NCBI GenBank assembly: GCA_963714035.1
Contig: OY970224.1
Coordinates: 62,001 to 126,000, forward strand
DNA: 64,000 bases
From: DATFVB01 sp963714035
Lineage (GTDB): Bacteria > Acidobacteriota > Thermoanaerobaculia > UBA5066 > DATFVB01
Reading direction: 5' to 3'
This document shows positions 1-8,001 of the stretch, one piece after another. Every line of letters begins with the position of its first letter. Position 1 is the first letter of the stretch. Below the pieces are notes generated by a model. The model saw only the letters and a program-made list of their open reading frames with translations. It ran no database searches and was not told where the DNA came from. A program made the position numbers and the translations under genes.

Positions 1-477
1 ATGCAGGAAGCGCACGACCGGGCGAAAAGCGCCGGGCTCGATCTCGTCGAGATCGCGCCGACCGCGATCCCGCCCGTCTGCCGGATCATGAATTTCGGGA
101 AGTTCATCTACCAGCAGAAGAAGAAACAGCACGATTCGAAGAAGAAGCAGAAAGTCACGCAGGTCAAGGAAGTGAAGTTCCGCCCCAACATCGACGAGCA
201 CGACTACGACTTCAAGAAGGCGAGCATCCTCCGTTTCCTCGATCACGGCGACAAGGTCAAGGCCACGATCCAGTTCCGGGGCCGCGAGATGGCGCGCCGG
301 GAGAACGGGCTGAAGGTGCTGCGCCGCCTCGTCGAGGAGCTCAAGGGAAAGGCGATCGCCGAGTCGTCCCCGGAAATCATGGGGAACCGGATGCACCAGA
401 TCCTCGGGCCCGTGAAGACGATCGAGAAACCGGTCAAGCCGGTCCGGGGCGCCGTCCCCGCCGGGGCCGCCGACTAA
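1..477 (+). CDS. infC: Translation initiation factor IF-3 (5' end outside window)
   Basis: IF-3 binds the 30S subunit, prevents premature 50S joining and proofreads the start codon. The N-terminal domain is recognised by the PPVCRIMNFGKF motif and a lysine-rich linker; the C-terminal domain follows, with KEVKFRPNIDEHDYDFK typical of the family. The frame is open from base 1. Full-length IF-3 is about 170-180 residues, so roughly 15-20 N-terminal residues probably lie upstream and the ATG at base 1 is probably internal. infC usually starts with a rare codon such as ATT, which would lie outside the window. It heads the infC-rpmI-rplT cluster. Confidence 0.96.
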   Translation: MQEAHDRAKSAGLDLVEIAPTAIPPVCRIMNFGKFIYQQKKKQHDSKKKQKVTQVKEVKFRPNIDEHDYDFKKASILRFLDHGDKVKATIQFRGREMARRENGLKVLRRLVEELKGKAIAESSPEIMGNRMHQILGPVKTIEKPVKPVRGAVPAGAAD

Positions 478-490
478 AAAACGGCGCCGA

Positions 491-569
491 GTTGAAGCGG
501 CAAGCCGCTTAACCCGGCGCTTGGACAGTAAACCGGGTGGAGGCGGAAGGCCGCTTGACCCGACGCTCG
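491..569 (+). promoter_or_regulatory. Twin hairpin leader between infC and rpmI
   Basis: Two related segments (491-523 and 536-569) lie back to back in the infC-rpmI gap. Each holds a small GC hairpin (AAGCGG-CAAG-CCGCTT in the first, GGCGG-AAGG-CCGCT in the second) followed by a similar tail (AACCCGGCGCT and GACCCGACGCT). In other bacteria ribosomal protein L20 represses rpmI-rplT by binding a structured leader here, so autoregulation is a reasonable inference. Neither segment has a run of T, so they do not look like terminators. Confidence 0.45.
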
Positions 570-582
570 AGTGAGGAAAGAG

Positions 583-783
583 ATGCCGAAACTGAAGACC
601 CACCGCGGTGCCGCGAAGCGGTTCAAGCAGACCGCCTCGGGCAAATTCAAGCGTGGGAAGGCTTACAAGAGCCACATCCTGACGAAGAAGGCCTCGGGGC
701 GGAAGCGCGACCTGGACCAGTCGACGATGGTGTCGAAGGCGGACACGCCCGGCGTCCGCGAGATGCTTCCGTACTCGAAGTAA
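583..783 (+). CDS. rpmI: 50S ribosomal protein L35
   Basis: A 66-residue, highly basic ribosomal protein of the large subunit. It begins MPKLKTHRGAAKRF, the standard L35 N-terminus, and keeps the lysine/arginine-rich body and the DLDQSTMVSKAD segment. The frame could be extended four codons to a GTG at 571, but the ATG at 583 matches the family start and is preceded by GAGGAAAG. It lies between infC and rplT in the conserved order, 33 bases before rplT. The preceding gap holds two repeated hairpins that may regulate it. Confidence 0.97.
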   Translation: MPKLKTHRGAAKRFKQTASGKFKRGKAYKSHILTKKASGRKRDLDQSTMVSKADTPGVREMLPYSK

Positions 784-816
784 ACCGCTCCCGAAAGCAC
801 ATCGGAGGAGAGAGAG

Positions 817-1179
817 ATGCCCCGCGTCAAACGAGGACCGAAAAGAAAGAACCGCCGCGCCAAGGTGCTGAAGCTCGCGAAGGGCTACTACGGCACGAAA
901 TCGAAGTCGTACCGGATCGCCAAGCTGCAGGTCGAGAAGTCGCTCGCGTACGCCTACCGGGACCGGAAGGCGAAGAAGCGCGACTTCCGCGGGCTCTGGA
1001 TCGTCCGGATCAACGCCGCCGCGCGCGAGAACGACATCACGTACAGCCGGCTGATGGACGGCTTGAAGAAGTCGGGGAGCGACATCAACCGCAAAATGCT
1101 CTCGGAGCTCGCCGTGTCGGATCCCGGAGCGTTCACCCACATCGTCTCCGTCGCGAAAAAAGCGCTCCAGACGGCCTGA
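817..1179 (+). CDS. rplT: 50S ribosomal protein L20
   Basis: L20 is an early assembly protein of the 50S subunit and in several bacteria represses its own operon. The 120-residue product begins MPRVKRGPKRKNRRAKVLKL and has the family's long basic N-terminal helix followed by the globular domain that includes NDITYSRLMDGLKK. A strong ribosome-binding site, GGAGGAG at 804-810, is six bases before the ATG. Length and content are normal. pheS starts ten bases after the stop, so translation and aminoacylation genes are probably co-transcribed. Confidence 0.98.
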   Translation: MPRVKRGPKRKNRRAKVLKLAKGYYGTKSKSYRIAKLQVEKSLAYAYRDRKAKKRDFRGLWIVRINAAARENDITYSRLMDGLKKSGSDINRKMLSELAVSDPGAFTHIVSVAKKALQTA

Positions 1180-1189
1180 CGGGGTCCGA

Positions 1190-2248
1190 ATGACGGACCC
1201 GCGGACGATCGACGATCTTCTGGCCGGGTTCCGGCGGGAAACGGCCGGCGTCGCCTCGCGCGCGACGTACGAGGCGCTCAAGGGGCGGTACGTCAATCGC
1301 GAGCACGGGCTCGTGCCGGCGCTCTTCGTCCGCCTGAAGACGCTGTCCGGCGCGGAGAAGACGGAGTTCGGCCGCCGCGCGAACGAGGCGAAGCGGGAGA
1401 TCGAAGCCGCGCTCGCGGAATGCGAGGCGCGGGTGCGCGACGCGGAGGCCGCGGCCCGGGCCGCGCGCGACGACGTCGATCCCACGCTGCCCGGCCGTCC
1501 CTCCCCGCTCGGCGCGCTGCATCCGCTGACGGCCGTCCGACGGCAGGTCGAAGGGGTCTTCGCGAGGCTCGGGTTTTCGATCGCCGACGGGCCGGAGCTC
1601 GAGACCGACTTCTTCAATTTCGCCGCGCTGAATTTCCCGCCCGACCATCCCGCGCGGGACACCCAGGACACGCTGCTCGTCTCGACGGCGGCCGGCGCCC
1701 GTCCGGAGTACCTCCTGCGGACGCACACGTCGCCGGTCCAGATCCGCGCCCTCACCGCGCACGGCGCGCCGCTCCGGATCATCTGCCCGGGCCGGGTTTA
1801 CCGGAAGGACGAGGTGGACGCGACCCACTCCCCGGTCTTCCACCAGATCGAAGGGCTCGTCGTCGATCGCGGGATCACGATGGCGCATCTGAAGGGGACG
1901 ATCGAGGCGTTCCTGCAGGGGCTCTTCGGGCGCGACACGAAGGTGCGCTTCACGTGCTCCTACTTCCCGTTCGTCGAGCCCGGAGCGCAGGCCGCGATGA
2001 CGTGCTTCCTGTGCCGCGGCGCGGGCTGCCGCACGTGCAAGGGATCGGGGTGGATCGAGATCCTCGGCGCGGGAATGGTCCATCCCAACGTGCTGCGGGT
2101 CTGCGGGGTGGATCCGGAGACCTGGTCGGGCTTCGCCTTCGGCACCGGCGTCGACCGGCTCGCGTTTCTCAAGTACGGTGTTCCCGACCTGCGGCTCTTC
2201 TTCGAAAACGACCTGCGCTTCCTCCGCCAGTTCCGGAGCGCGTCGTGA
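1190..2248 (+). CDS. pheS: Phenylalanyl-tRNA synthetase alpha subunit
   Basis: The catalytic subunit of the alpha2-beta2 class II synthetase that charges tRNA-Phe. The 352-residue protein has an N-terminal coiled-coil arm (about residues 1-100) for tRNA contact, then the class II core with RTHTSPVQIR, the motif 2 region CPGRVYRKDEVDATHSPVFHQ, and the motif 3 segment GTGVDRLAFLKYG near the C-terminus. Length is usual for the bacterial family. It starts ten bases after rplT, and its stop overlaps the pheT start by four bases (GTGA), pointing to coupled synthesis of the two subunits. Confidence 0.97.
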   Translation: MTDPRTIDDLLAGFRRETAGVASRATYEALKGRYVNREHGLVPALFVRLKTLSGAEKTEFGRRANEAKREIEAALAECEARVRDAEAAARAARDDVDPTLPGRPSPLGALHPLTAVRRQVEGVFARLGFSIADGPELETDFFNFAALNFPPDHPARDTQDTLLVSTAAGARPEYLLRTHTSPVQIRALTAHGAPLRIICPGRVYRKDEVDATHSPVFHQIEGLVVDRGITMAHLKGTIEAFLQGLFGRDTKVRFTCSYFPFVEPGAQAAMTCFLCRGAGCRTCKGSGWIEILGAGMVHPNVLRVCGVDPETWSGFAFGTGVDRLAFLKYGVPDLRLFFENDLRFLRQFRSAS

Positions 2249-4329
2249 AGTTTTCGCTGGAATGGCTGGCGGAATACGCCCGGCTCCCGGGGGGGGATTC
2301 CGGCGCCATCGCCGACACGGCCAACGAGATCGGGCTCGAGATCGGCACGATCGAGCGCACGCCCTCCGGCGACACGGTCCTCGACGCCGACGTCACCCCG
2401 AACCGGCCCGACGCGATGAACCATCGGGGCTTCGCGCGGGATCTCGCGGCCGCCCTCGGCGTGCGGTTCGAGGGCGCTCCCTCCGCGGCGCCTCCGGAGG
2501 CCGGGGCGCCGATCGGCGAGAGCGCCGCGGTGACGATCGAGGTTCCCGACCGCTGCGGCCGGTTCGCGGCCCGGCTCGTCCGGGGGATCTCTCCGGCGGC
2601 GTCGGCGCCCGTCTGGCGCCGCCGGTTCGAGTCTCTCGGCCTGAAGTCGATCGACGCCGCGGTCGACGCGACGAACATCGCGCTCTGGGGGATCGGCCAG
2701 CCGCTGCACGCCTTCGACGCCGACCGGGTGGACGGGGGGCGGCTGATCATCCGCATGGCGAAGCCGGGAGAGAAGCTCGCGTGCCTGGACGGGATCGAGC
2801 GCGAGCTCCACCCCGAAGACGTCGTCGTCGCCGACGAACGCCGAGCGCTTTCTCTCGCCGGAGTCATCGGCGGCCTCGATTCCGCGATCGCCCCGGGAAG
2901 GACGAGGAACGTGCTCCTCGAGGCGGCCTGGTGGGACCCGGTGTCGGTCCGCCGCACCGCGCGGCGCCACGGTCTGCACACGGACGCGTCGCACCGATAC
3001 GAGCGGGGCGCCGACATCGAGGCGATTCCCGCGGGACTGGTCCTTGCGGCGAGCCGGATACTCGAAAGCGCCGGAGGGGAGCTCGCATCGGGCACGATCG
3101 ACGCGTATCCGCGCCCCTTCGCGCGCCGGAGCGTGCGGCTGCGCCACCGGCGCCTCGTCGCGCTCACGGGGCTGACGGAGATCCCTCTCGCGCTCGCGGC
3201 GGAAATCCTCGAACGTCTCGGTTTCGGCGTGAAGATCGCCGGCGACGCGCTCGACGCCGTCGTGCCTTCCTGGCGTCCGGACGTGGCGATCGAGGAGGAT
3301 CTCATCGAGGAGGTCGCCCGGATCCACGGGTACTCGAAGATTCCCGTCGCCCTGCCCCCCGCCGAGGCGCTCCCGCCGCTCTACCTCTCCGAAGGGACGA
3401 AGACCGCTCCCGCCGAAGTCGACGACCGGACCGCCGACCAGGCGCGGGAGGCGGGGCTCTTCCAGGCGATGAGCTTCCCGTTCGTCTCCGAGGCCGCCGA
3501 CGCCCGTTTCGGAAATCTGCTCGCGAAGGACGCCTTCCGGAGAGAGGCGCTGAGGATCGCCAACCCTCTCGACGCGGGACGGCCGATGCTGCGCCGGGTG
3601 CTGCTTCCGGCGCTCCTCGAGTCGGTATCCTCCAATCACCGCTCGGGCCGCCGGTCGATCGCGATGTTCGAGCTCGGGCGCGTCTGGGACCGCCCGGCGG
3701 AGGAGGGCGCGGACCCCGCCCTCGTCGAGAGCCGTCATTTCGCGGCGGTTCTCGCGGGAGACGCTCCGGAGAGCTTTCCCGTTCGCCCCGTCGACGTCCT
3801 CGACCTCAAGGGAATCGTCCGCCGCCTCGTCCGGGCGATCTCCGGAGAGGAGCCGGAGTTCCGGGCTCCCGCCCCGGGACCGTCTTCGGCGCTTCTGGAC
3901 CTGGCCGTCGGCGGGCGCCGGACCGGCGCGCTGGGCCTCGTGCCCCGAGCGTGGCGCGACGAGCTGCCTCTGCCGGGCGCGGCGGTGTGGGCCGAGCTCG
4001 ATCTCGCCGCCCTTTCCGTCTCCCGCGGCGAGCCGAGATTCGCCGACTTCTCGCGGTTCCCGGCGGCCGACGTCGACGTGACGGTCGGATGCGCCCCCGG
4101 GACGTCCTGGCGGGACCTCGAGGAGGCGCTCGCCGCGGAGAGGCTCGAGCATCTGGAGGAGGCGGTGCTCCTGGGGATCTACGTCGATCCGAAACGTCCG
4201 GAAGTCCGGAACGTCACGGTCCGACTCGGTTTTCGCGCGCCCGACCGGACGCTCTCGCGGGAAGAGGTCAACCGCGAGCGCGACCGGCTCATCGAAATAT
4301 GGAAGCAGAAATTCGGAGTGAACGCATGA
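2245..4329 (+). CDS. pheT: Phenylalanyl-tRNA synthetase beta subunit lacking the OB tRNA-binding domain
   Basis: The non-catalytic partner of PheS, which carries the editing (B3/B4) and tRNA-binding modules. The GTG start at 2245 overlaps pheS by four bases and gives VKFSLEWLAEY, the canonical N-terminus. The protein has 694 residues, about 100 shorter than the E. coli subunit. The missing part is clear: residues about 26-38 (NEIGLEIGTIERT) run almost directly into DADVTPNRPDAMNHRG at about 47-62, whereas bacterial PheT normally has an OB-fold (EMAP/tRNA_bind) domain between these blocks. The B3/B4 core, B5 and the C-terminal anticodon-binding domain (FSRFPAADVDVTV onward) are present, so the gene looks functional rather than broken. 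Confidence 0.95.
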   Translation: MKFSLEWLAEYARLPGGDSGAIADTANEIGLEIGTIERTPSGDTVLDADVTPNRPDAMNHRGFARDLAAALGVRFEGAPSAAPPEAGAPIGESAAVTIEVPDRCGRFAARLVRGISPAASAPVWRRRFESLGLKSIDAAVDATNIALWGIGQPLHAFDADRVDGGRLIIRMAKPGEKLACLDGIERELHPEDVVVADERRALSLAGVIGGLDSAIAPGRTRNVLLEAAWWDPVSVRRTARRHGLHTDASHRYERGADIEAIPAGLVLAASRILESAGGELASGTIDAYPRPFARRSVRLRHRRLVALTGLTEIPLALAAEILERLGFGVKIAGDALDAVVPSWRPDVAIEEDLIEEVARIHGYSKIPVALPPAEALPPLYLSEGTKTAPAEVDDRTADQAREAGLFQAMSFPFVSEAADARFGNLLAKDAFRREALRIANPLDAGRPMLRRVLLPALLESVSSNHRSGRRSIAMFELGRVWDRPAEEGADPALVESRHFAAVLAGDAPESFPVRPVDVLDLKGIVRRLVRAISGEEPEFRAPAPGPSSALLDLAVGGRRTGALGLVPRAWRDELPLPGAAVWAELDLAALSVSRGEPRFADFSRFPAADVDVTVGCAPGTSWRDLEEALAAERLEHLEEAVLLGIYVDPKRPEVRNVTVRLGFRAPDRTLSREEVNRERDRLIEIWKQKFGVNA

Positions 4330-4622
4330 CGATCGCAGACAACGCCAAGATCTTCGATTCCCTCGAGAAGCGGGTGGAGCGGATCCTCGAAAAGTACCGC
4401 GCGGCCACCGAGGAGAACGGAAAACTGAAGGCCCGCCTCGCCGAACGGGACGCGGAGATCGAGAAAGCCCGAGCGGATCTCGCCGCCGCCCGGAAGTCCG
4501 CCAAGCGGGAGGAAGAGCTCGCCGCCGAGCTCGCCCGCCACGAAACGGAGAACGAAAAGGTCCGGGAACGTCTCGGCCGGCTGATCGAGTCTCTGGAAAC
4601 GATTGACGCTGCTAAGGTTTAG
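4326..4622 (+). CDS. Small coiled-coil protein, possibly ZapB-like
   Basis: A 98-residue, highly charged protein that looks like one continuous coiled coil: a short N-terminus (MTIADNAKIFDSLEKRVE), then heptad-like repeats rich in Glu, Lys, Arg and Ala, ending LIESLETIDAAKV. It has no signal peptide or membrane segment. The ATG overlaps the pheT stop by four bases, and zapA follows 33 bases later. Size, coiled coil and adjacency to zapA suggest a ZapB-type FtsZ-ring accessory protein. Such proteins diverge quickly, so the assignment rests on position and shape only. The downstream zapA promoter lies in its 3' end. Confidence 0.7.
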   Translation: MTIADNAKIFDSLEKRVERILEKYRAATEENGKLKARLAERDAEIEKARADLAAARKSAKREEELAAELARHETENEKVRERLGRLIESLETIDAAKV

Positions 4623-4632
4623 CCCGTATACT
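4603..4632 (+). promoter_or_regulatory. Sigma70-type promoter upstream of zapA
   Basis: TTGACG at 4603-4608 and TATACT at 4627-4632 are separated by 18 bases, close to the housekeeping consensus. The -10 is about 24 bases before the zapA ATG, leaving room for the leader with GGGAGAGGAA. The -35 lies inside the end of the preceding coiled-coil gene. This would let zapA, and perhaps the 6S RNA behind it, be expressed independently of pheST. Confidence 0.6.
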
Positions 4633-4655
4633 TCCCGGGAGAGGAACCACGGGCC

Positions 4656-4955
4656 ATGGCGGATAACCGGGCAAACGTCACGCAGGTCGAAATCTACGGC
4701 CAGACGTACACCGTCCGGGCCGAGAGCGACAGCTCGTACGTCCGGGAGCTCGCCCGATTCGTGGATGGTAAGATGCGCGAGGTGGCCGAACGGGCGGCCA
4801 CGGTGGATTCCGCCAAAATTGCGATTCTGGCGGCGTTGAACATCTCGGATGACCTCTATCAGCGGGAGAGAAGGAGTCAGGGCGATCCGTCCAACGCGAA
4901 GGCGAGGGCGGAGCGCCTCATAAAGAAACTCGACGACGCCCTGGAGGCACGATGA
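4656..4955 (+). CDS. zapA: Cell division protein ZapA
   Basis: ZapA binds FtsZ in the cytoplasm and promotes bundling of protofilaments at the Z ring. The 99-residue product has the family layout: an N-terminal beta-rich head (VTQVEIYGQTYTVRAESD), the YVRELARFVDGKMREVAE block, the VDSAKIAILAALNISDDLY helix, and a C-terminal coiled coil used for tetramer formation. A promoter and GGGAGAGGAA leader precede the ATG. The next element downstream is a probable 6S RNA, an arrangement known from many bacteria where ssrS follows zapA. Confidence 0.93.
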   Translation: MADNRANVTQVEIYGQTYTVRAESDSSYVRELARFVDGKMREVAERAATVDSAKIAILAALNISDDLYQRERRSQGDPSNAKARAERLIKKLDDALEAR

Positions 4956-4979
4956 GCCGCCCTCGAGCCGGCTCGGGAA

Positions 4980-5202
4980 TCGGGAGAATCGGGAAAGAGG
5001 CTGGTCCTGCTTGGTTCGTGATGGAAAAGTCACTCTTGAACCGTAATTCAATATTCGGGAGCTTGACTTCCGGCGGAGCGGTGACGTCCCGGTAACCCCG
5101 GGAAACTAAAGCTCCGCCTTTCGGGCACCCACCTGTCTGAAGACAGGTTCAAGTCGACTGACACACGGCCAACGCGGGACCTCTCTCGATCCCGTCTCCC
5201 GG
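4980..5202 (+). ncRNA. ssrS: 6S RNA (SsrS), boundaries approximate
   Basis: 6S RNA mimics an open promoter and binds sigma70 RNA polymerase in stationary phase. The 275-base zapA-rny gap has no gene but has 6S features. A long closing stem pairs GGGAGA (4982-4987) with TCTCCC (5195-5200), then CGGG with CCCG and AAAGAGG with CCTCTCT. On the 3' side, GGGCACCCACCTG followed by a hairpin and GGTTCAAG (about 5123-5152) resembles the conserved 3' half of 6S RNAs. Position after zapA supports the call. Exact ends are not determined; a covariance-model search would settle it. Confidence 0.72.
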
Positions 5203-5230
5203 GGCGCTCCCGGTCGTCCTGGAGAACGCC

Positions 5231-6799
5231 ATGGATGGAACACTGGTGATCGCTCTCGTGGCGGGGATCGCGGCCGCGATCGTTGCCACCTTGATCTTCT
5301 CGCTCCTGGTCAACCGCCGGACGTCCGGAATCCGCAACGCGGCGCGGCGCGAGGCCGAGCGCCTCCTCGAAGACGCCAGGCGGCAGGCCGAGGCCCGGCG
5401 GCGCGAGGCGGACATCGAGGCGAAGGAGAAGATCCTCGCCGCCCGGGCGGACTTCGACAAGCAGGCCAACGCCCGGCGCCAGGAGATCGCGGCGCTCGAG
5501 AAACGCATCGCCCAGAAGGAAGAGAACTTCGACCGGAAGCTCGCCCAGATCGAGCAGCGGGGCGCCGAGTTCGACAAGCGCGAAAAGGACCTCGCCCGCC
5601 GGCAGGGAGAGGTCGACAAACTCGACGAGGAATTCCAGGGACTGATCGACGAGCAGCGGCGAAAGCTCGAGTCGATCTCGGGCCTGACGGCGGAGCAGGC
5701 GAAGCAGACCCTGATCCGTTCGATCGAGAACGACGCCCGGCTCGAGGCCGCGCACCTCATCCGCCGCATCGAAGAGGAAGCCTCGGAGAACGCCACCCAG
5801 AAGGCGCGGCGGATCATCGGGATGGCGATCCAGCGCATGGCGTCGGATACCGTGGTCGAGGCGACCGTCTCCGTCGTGGACCTGCCTTCCGACGACCTGA
5901 AAGGGCGGATCATCGGGCGGGAAGGGCGCAACATCCGCGCCCTCGAGGCCGCGACCGGCGTCGACCTCATCATCGACGACACGCCGGAGGCGATCATCCT
6001 TTCCGCGTTCGAGCCGGTCCGCCGGGAGATCGCCCGGATGGCGATCCAGCGCCTGATCGTCGACGGCCGGATCCATCCGGCCCGGATCGAGGAGATCGTC
6101 GAGAAGGTCCGGGCGGAGCTGTGGGAGAAGATCCGCCAGGAAGGAGAGTCGGTCGCACTGGAATTCGGCATCCCGGACCTCCACCCCGAGATCGTCAAGC
6201 TGCTCGGACGGCTGAAATACCGGACGTCCTACGGGCAGAACGTGCTGCAGCATTCGCGCGAGGTCGGCTGGCTGGCGGGGAACATGGCGGCGGAGCTCGG
6301 CGTCTCGGTCGACGTCGCCAAGCGCGCCGGGCTCCTCCACGACATCGGCAAGGCCATCGACCGCGAGATGGAAGGGACGCATCTCGAGCTCGGCCGCGAG
6401 GTGCTGAAGAAATTCGGAGAATCGGAAGCGGTGATCCACGCGATGGAATGCCACCACGGCGACTACGAGCCGCGTTCCGTCGAGGCGGTCCTCGTCAACG
6501 GCGCGGATGCGCTCTCCGCCGCGCGCCCGGGAGCGCGCCGCGAGATCCTCGAGACGTACGTCAAGCGCCTCGAGAAGCTCGAGCACATCGCGGACGGCTT
6601 CAAGGGAGTGCAGAAGGCGTTCGCGGTCCAGGCGGGGCGCGAGCTCCGGATCGTCGTCGAGGCGGCGAAGATCACCGACGACGAGGCGCTCTGGCTCTCC
6701 AAGGACGTCGCCAAGAAGATCGAGACCGAGCTGCAGTACCCCGGGCAGATCAAGGTGACGGTGATCCGGGAAACGCGCGCGGTGGAATATGCAAGGTGA
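5231..6799 (+). CDS. rny: Ribonuclease Y
   Basis: A membrane-anchored endoribonuclease that starts mRNA decay and processing. In the 522-residue product, residues about 3-27 form a single N-terminal membrane helix and about 30-200 a long charged coiled coil. A KH domain follows, with GRIIGREGRNIRALE at about 225-239, and then an HD domain with LLHDIGKA at about 368-375. All family parts are present at normal length. Its last codons and the bases beyond have been duplicated in tandem downstream (6781-7215). The next gene, ymdB, is also its neighbour in Bacillus and other lineages. Confidence 0.97.
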   Translation: MDGTLVIALVAGIAAAIVATLIFSLLVNRRTSGIRNAARREAERLLEDARRQAEARRREADIEAKEKILAARADFDKQANARRQEIAALEKRIAQKEENFDRKLAQIEQRGAEFDKREKDLARRQGEVDKLDEEFQGLIDEQRRKLESISGLTAEQAKQTLIRSIENDARLEAAHLIRRIEEEASENATQKARRIIGMAIQRMASDTVVEATVSVVDLPSDDLKGRIIGREGRNIRALEAATGVDLIIDDTPEAIILSAFEPVRREIARMAIQRLIVDGRIHPARIEEIVEKVRAELWEKIRQEGESVALEFGIPDLHPEIVKLLGRLKYRTSYGQNVLQHSREVGWLAGNMAAELGVSVDVAKRAGLLHDIGKAIDREMEGTHLELGREVLKKFGESEAVIHAMECHHGDYEPRSVEAVLVNGADALSAARPGARREILETYVKRLEKLEHIADGFKGVQKAFAVQAGRELRIVVEAAKITDDEALWLSKDVAKKIETELQYPGQIKVTVIRETRAVEYAR

Positions 6800-7215
6800 A
6801 GACGGCGCGCCTCTATGGCTGGGCGGCTTCTCGCCGCCGCCTCACCCGCCGTCCTTCGCCGAGGCCTCGGACGGCACCCTCTCCCGCTTCGCGGGGCGAG
6901 GAGGCGGTGTGGCTCGCTGGCGCTCGCGGCCACGTGTCGCGCGCGGTGGAATACGCAAGGTGAAGACGGCGCGCGTCTATGGCTGGGCGGCTTCTCGCTG
7001 CCGCCTCACCCGCCGGCCTTCGCCGAGGCTTCGGACGGCACCCTCTCCCGCTTCGCGGGCGAGGGAGGCGGTGTGGCTCGCTGGCGCTCGCGGCCACGTG
7101 TCGCGCGCGGTGGAGTACGCCCGGTGACGGCGCGCGTCCATGGTTGGGCGGCTTCTCGCCGCCACGCCACCCGTCGTCCTTCGCGCGCCCCCGGCGCCGT
7201 CTTTCCGGCGGCCTC
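6781..7215 (+). repeat. Tandem 164-base repeat copying the 3' end of rny
   Basis: The rny-ymdB gap holds two nearly identical 164-base units (6781-6944 and 6945-7108, with only a handful of differences by eye) and a third, diverged partial copy (7109 to about 7215). Each unit begins with the last codons of rny (encoding VEYAR-stop, with the preceding RA from the unit before), so the rny terminus appears three times. The body has the look of a dispersed intergenic element (CTCACCCGCC ... ACCCTCTCCCGCTTCGCG). Because 164 is not a multiple of three, open frames across the repeat shift phase, and I treat them as non-coding. Confidence 0.85.
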
Positions 7216-8001
7216 GTGATCCGGATCCTCTTCGTCGGCGACGTCGTCGGGAATCCCGGCCGGCGCGCGCTGGCGGAGGCGCTCGAGAAGACGATCGACC
7301 GGCGGAAGATCGACTTCACGATCGTCAACATCGAGAACGCGGCCGGCGGCTTCGGCCTGACGCGGGAGATCTACGAAGAGCTCAAGAAGCTGCCGATCGA
7401 CGTCTTCTCGTCCGGAAACCACATCTGGGACCGCCGGGACTTCCTCTCGAGCCTCGACGAGCTCGAGGACGTGCTTCGGCCGGCGAACTACCCGAAGGGA
7501 AACCCCGGACACGGCAGCGTCGTCCGGAAGACGGCGTCGGGAGTGCCGGTCGCCGTCCTGAACCTCCAGGGACAGGTGTTCATGACGAACATCGACTCGC
7601 CGTTCCGCGTCGCGGACGAGATGCTCCCGGCGCTCCGGAAGGAAGCCCAGGTCGTCTTCGTGGACTTCCACGCGGAGGCGACCTCGGAAAAGAGCGCGCT
7701 CGGGTGGTACCTCGACGGGCGCGTCTCCGCCGTCGTCGGCACCCACACGCACGTGCCGACGGCCGACGAAACCATCCGGCCGGGGGGCACGGCCTTTCTC
7801 ACCGACGTCGGGATGACGGGCGCCTACGAGGGCGTGATCGGGTTCAACAAGGACAAGGTGGTCGAGAAGTTCCTCGCCCAGACTCCCCGATCGTTCGAGA
7901 CCGCCAAGCGCGACGTGCGGCTTTCCTCGGTCGTCGTCGAGGTGGACGAGAACACCGGGCGGGCGGAATCGATCGAGCGGTGGCAGGTCCGGATTGACTG
8001 A
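7216..8001 (+). CDS. ymdB: YmdB-family metallophosphoesterase
   Basis: Members of this family are cytoplasmic calcineurin-like phosphodiesterases; Bacillus YmdB hydrolyses 2',3'-cyclic nucleotides. The GTG start at 7216 gives a 261-residue protein of normal family length that opens VIRILFVGDVVGNPGR. The motifs are the GDVVG metal site, NIENAAGGFG, SGNHIWD, DFHAEATSEK and the metal-binding GTHTHVPTAD. Longer in-frame extensions run into the tandem repeat and are not credible. It follows rny, as in other genomes, which suggests a shared role in RNA turnover. Its end overlaps the next gene by eight bases. Confidence 0.92.
   Translation: MIRILFVGDVVGNPGRRALAEALEKTIDRRKIDFTIVNIENAAGGFGLTREIYEELKKLPIDVFSSGNHIWDRRDFLSSLDELEDVLRPANYPKGNPGHGSVVRKTASGVPVAVLNLQGQVFMTNIDSPFRVADEMLPALRKEAQVVFVDFHAEATSEKSALGWYLDGRVSAVVGTHTHVPTADETIRPGGTAFLTDVGMTGAYEGVIGFNKDKVVEKFLAQTPRSFETAKRDVRLSSVVVEVDENTGRAESIERWQVRID

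Noticed and set aside
1177..1190. Attenuator or T-box leader for pheS-pheT
   Set aside because: Only ten bases separate rplT and pheS, too short for such a leader.
6789..7127. Open frames of about 60-130 codons across the rny-ymdB repeat
   Set aside because: They change frame from unit to unit, are Arg/Pro/Ser-rich and reflect the repeated non-coding sequence.
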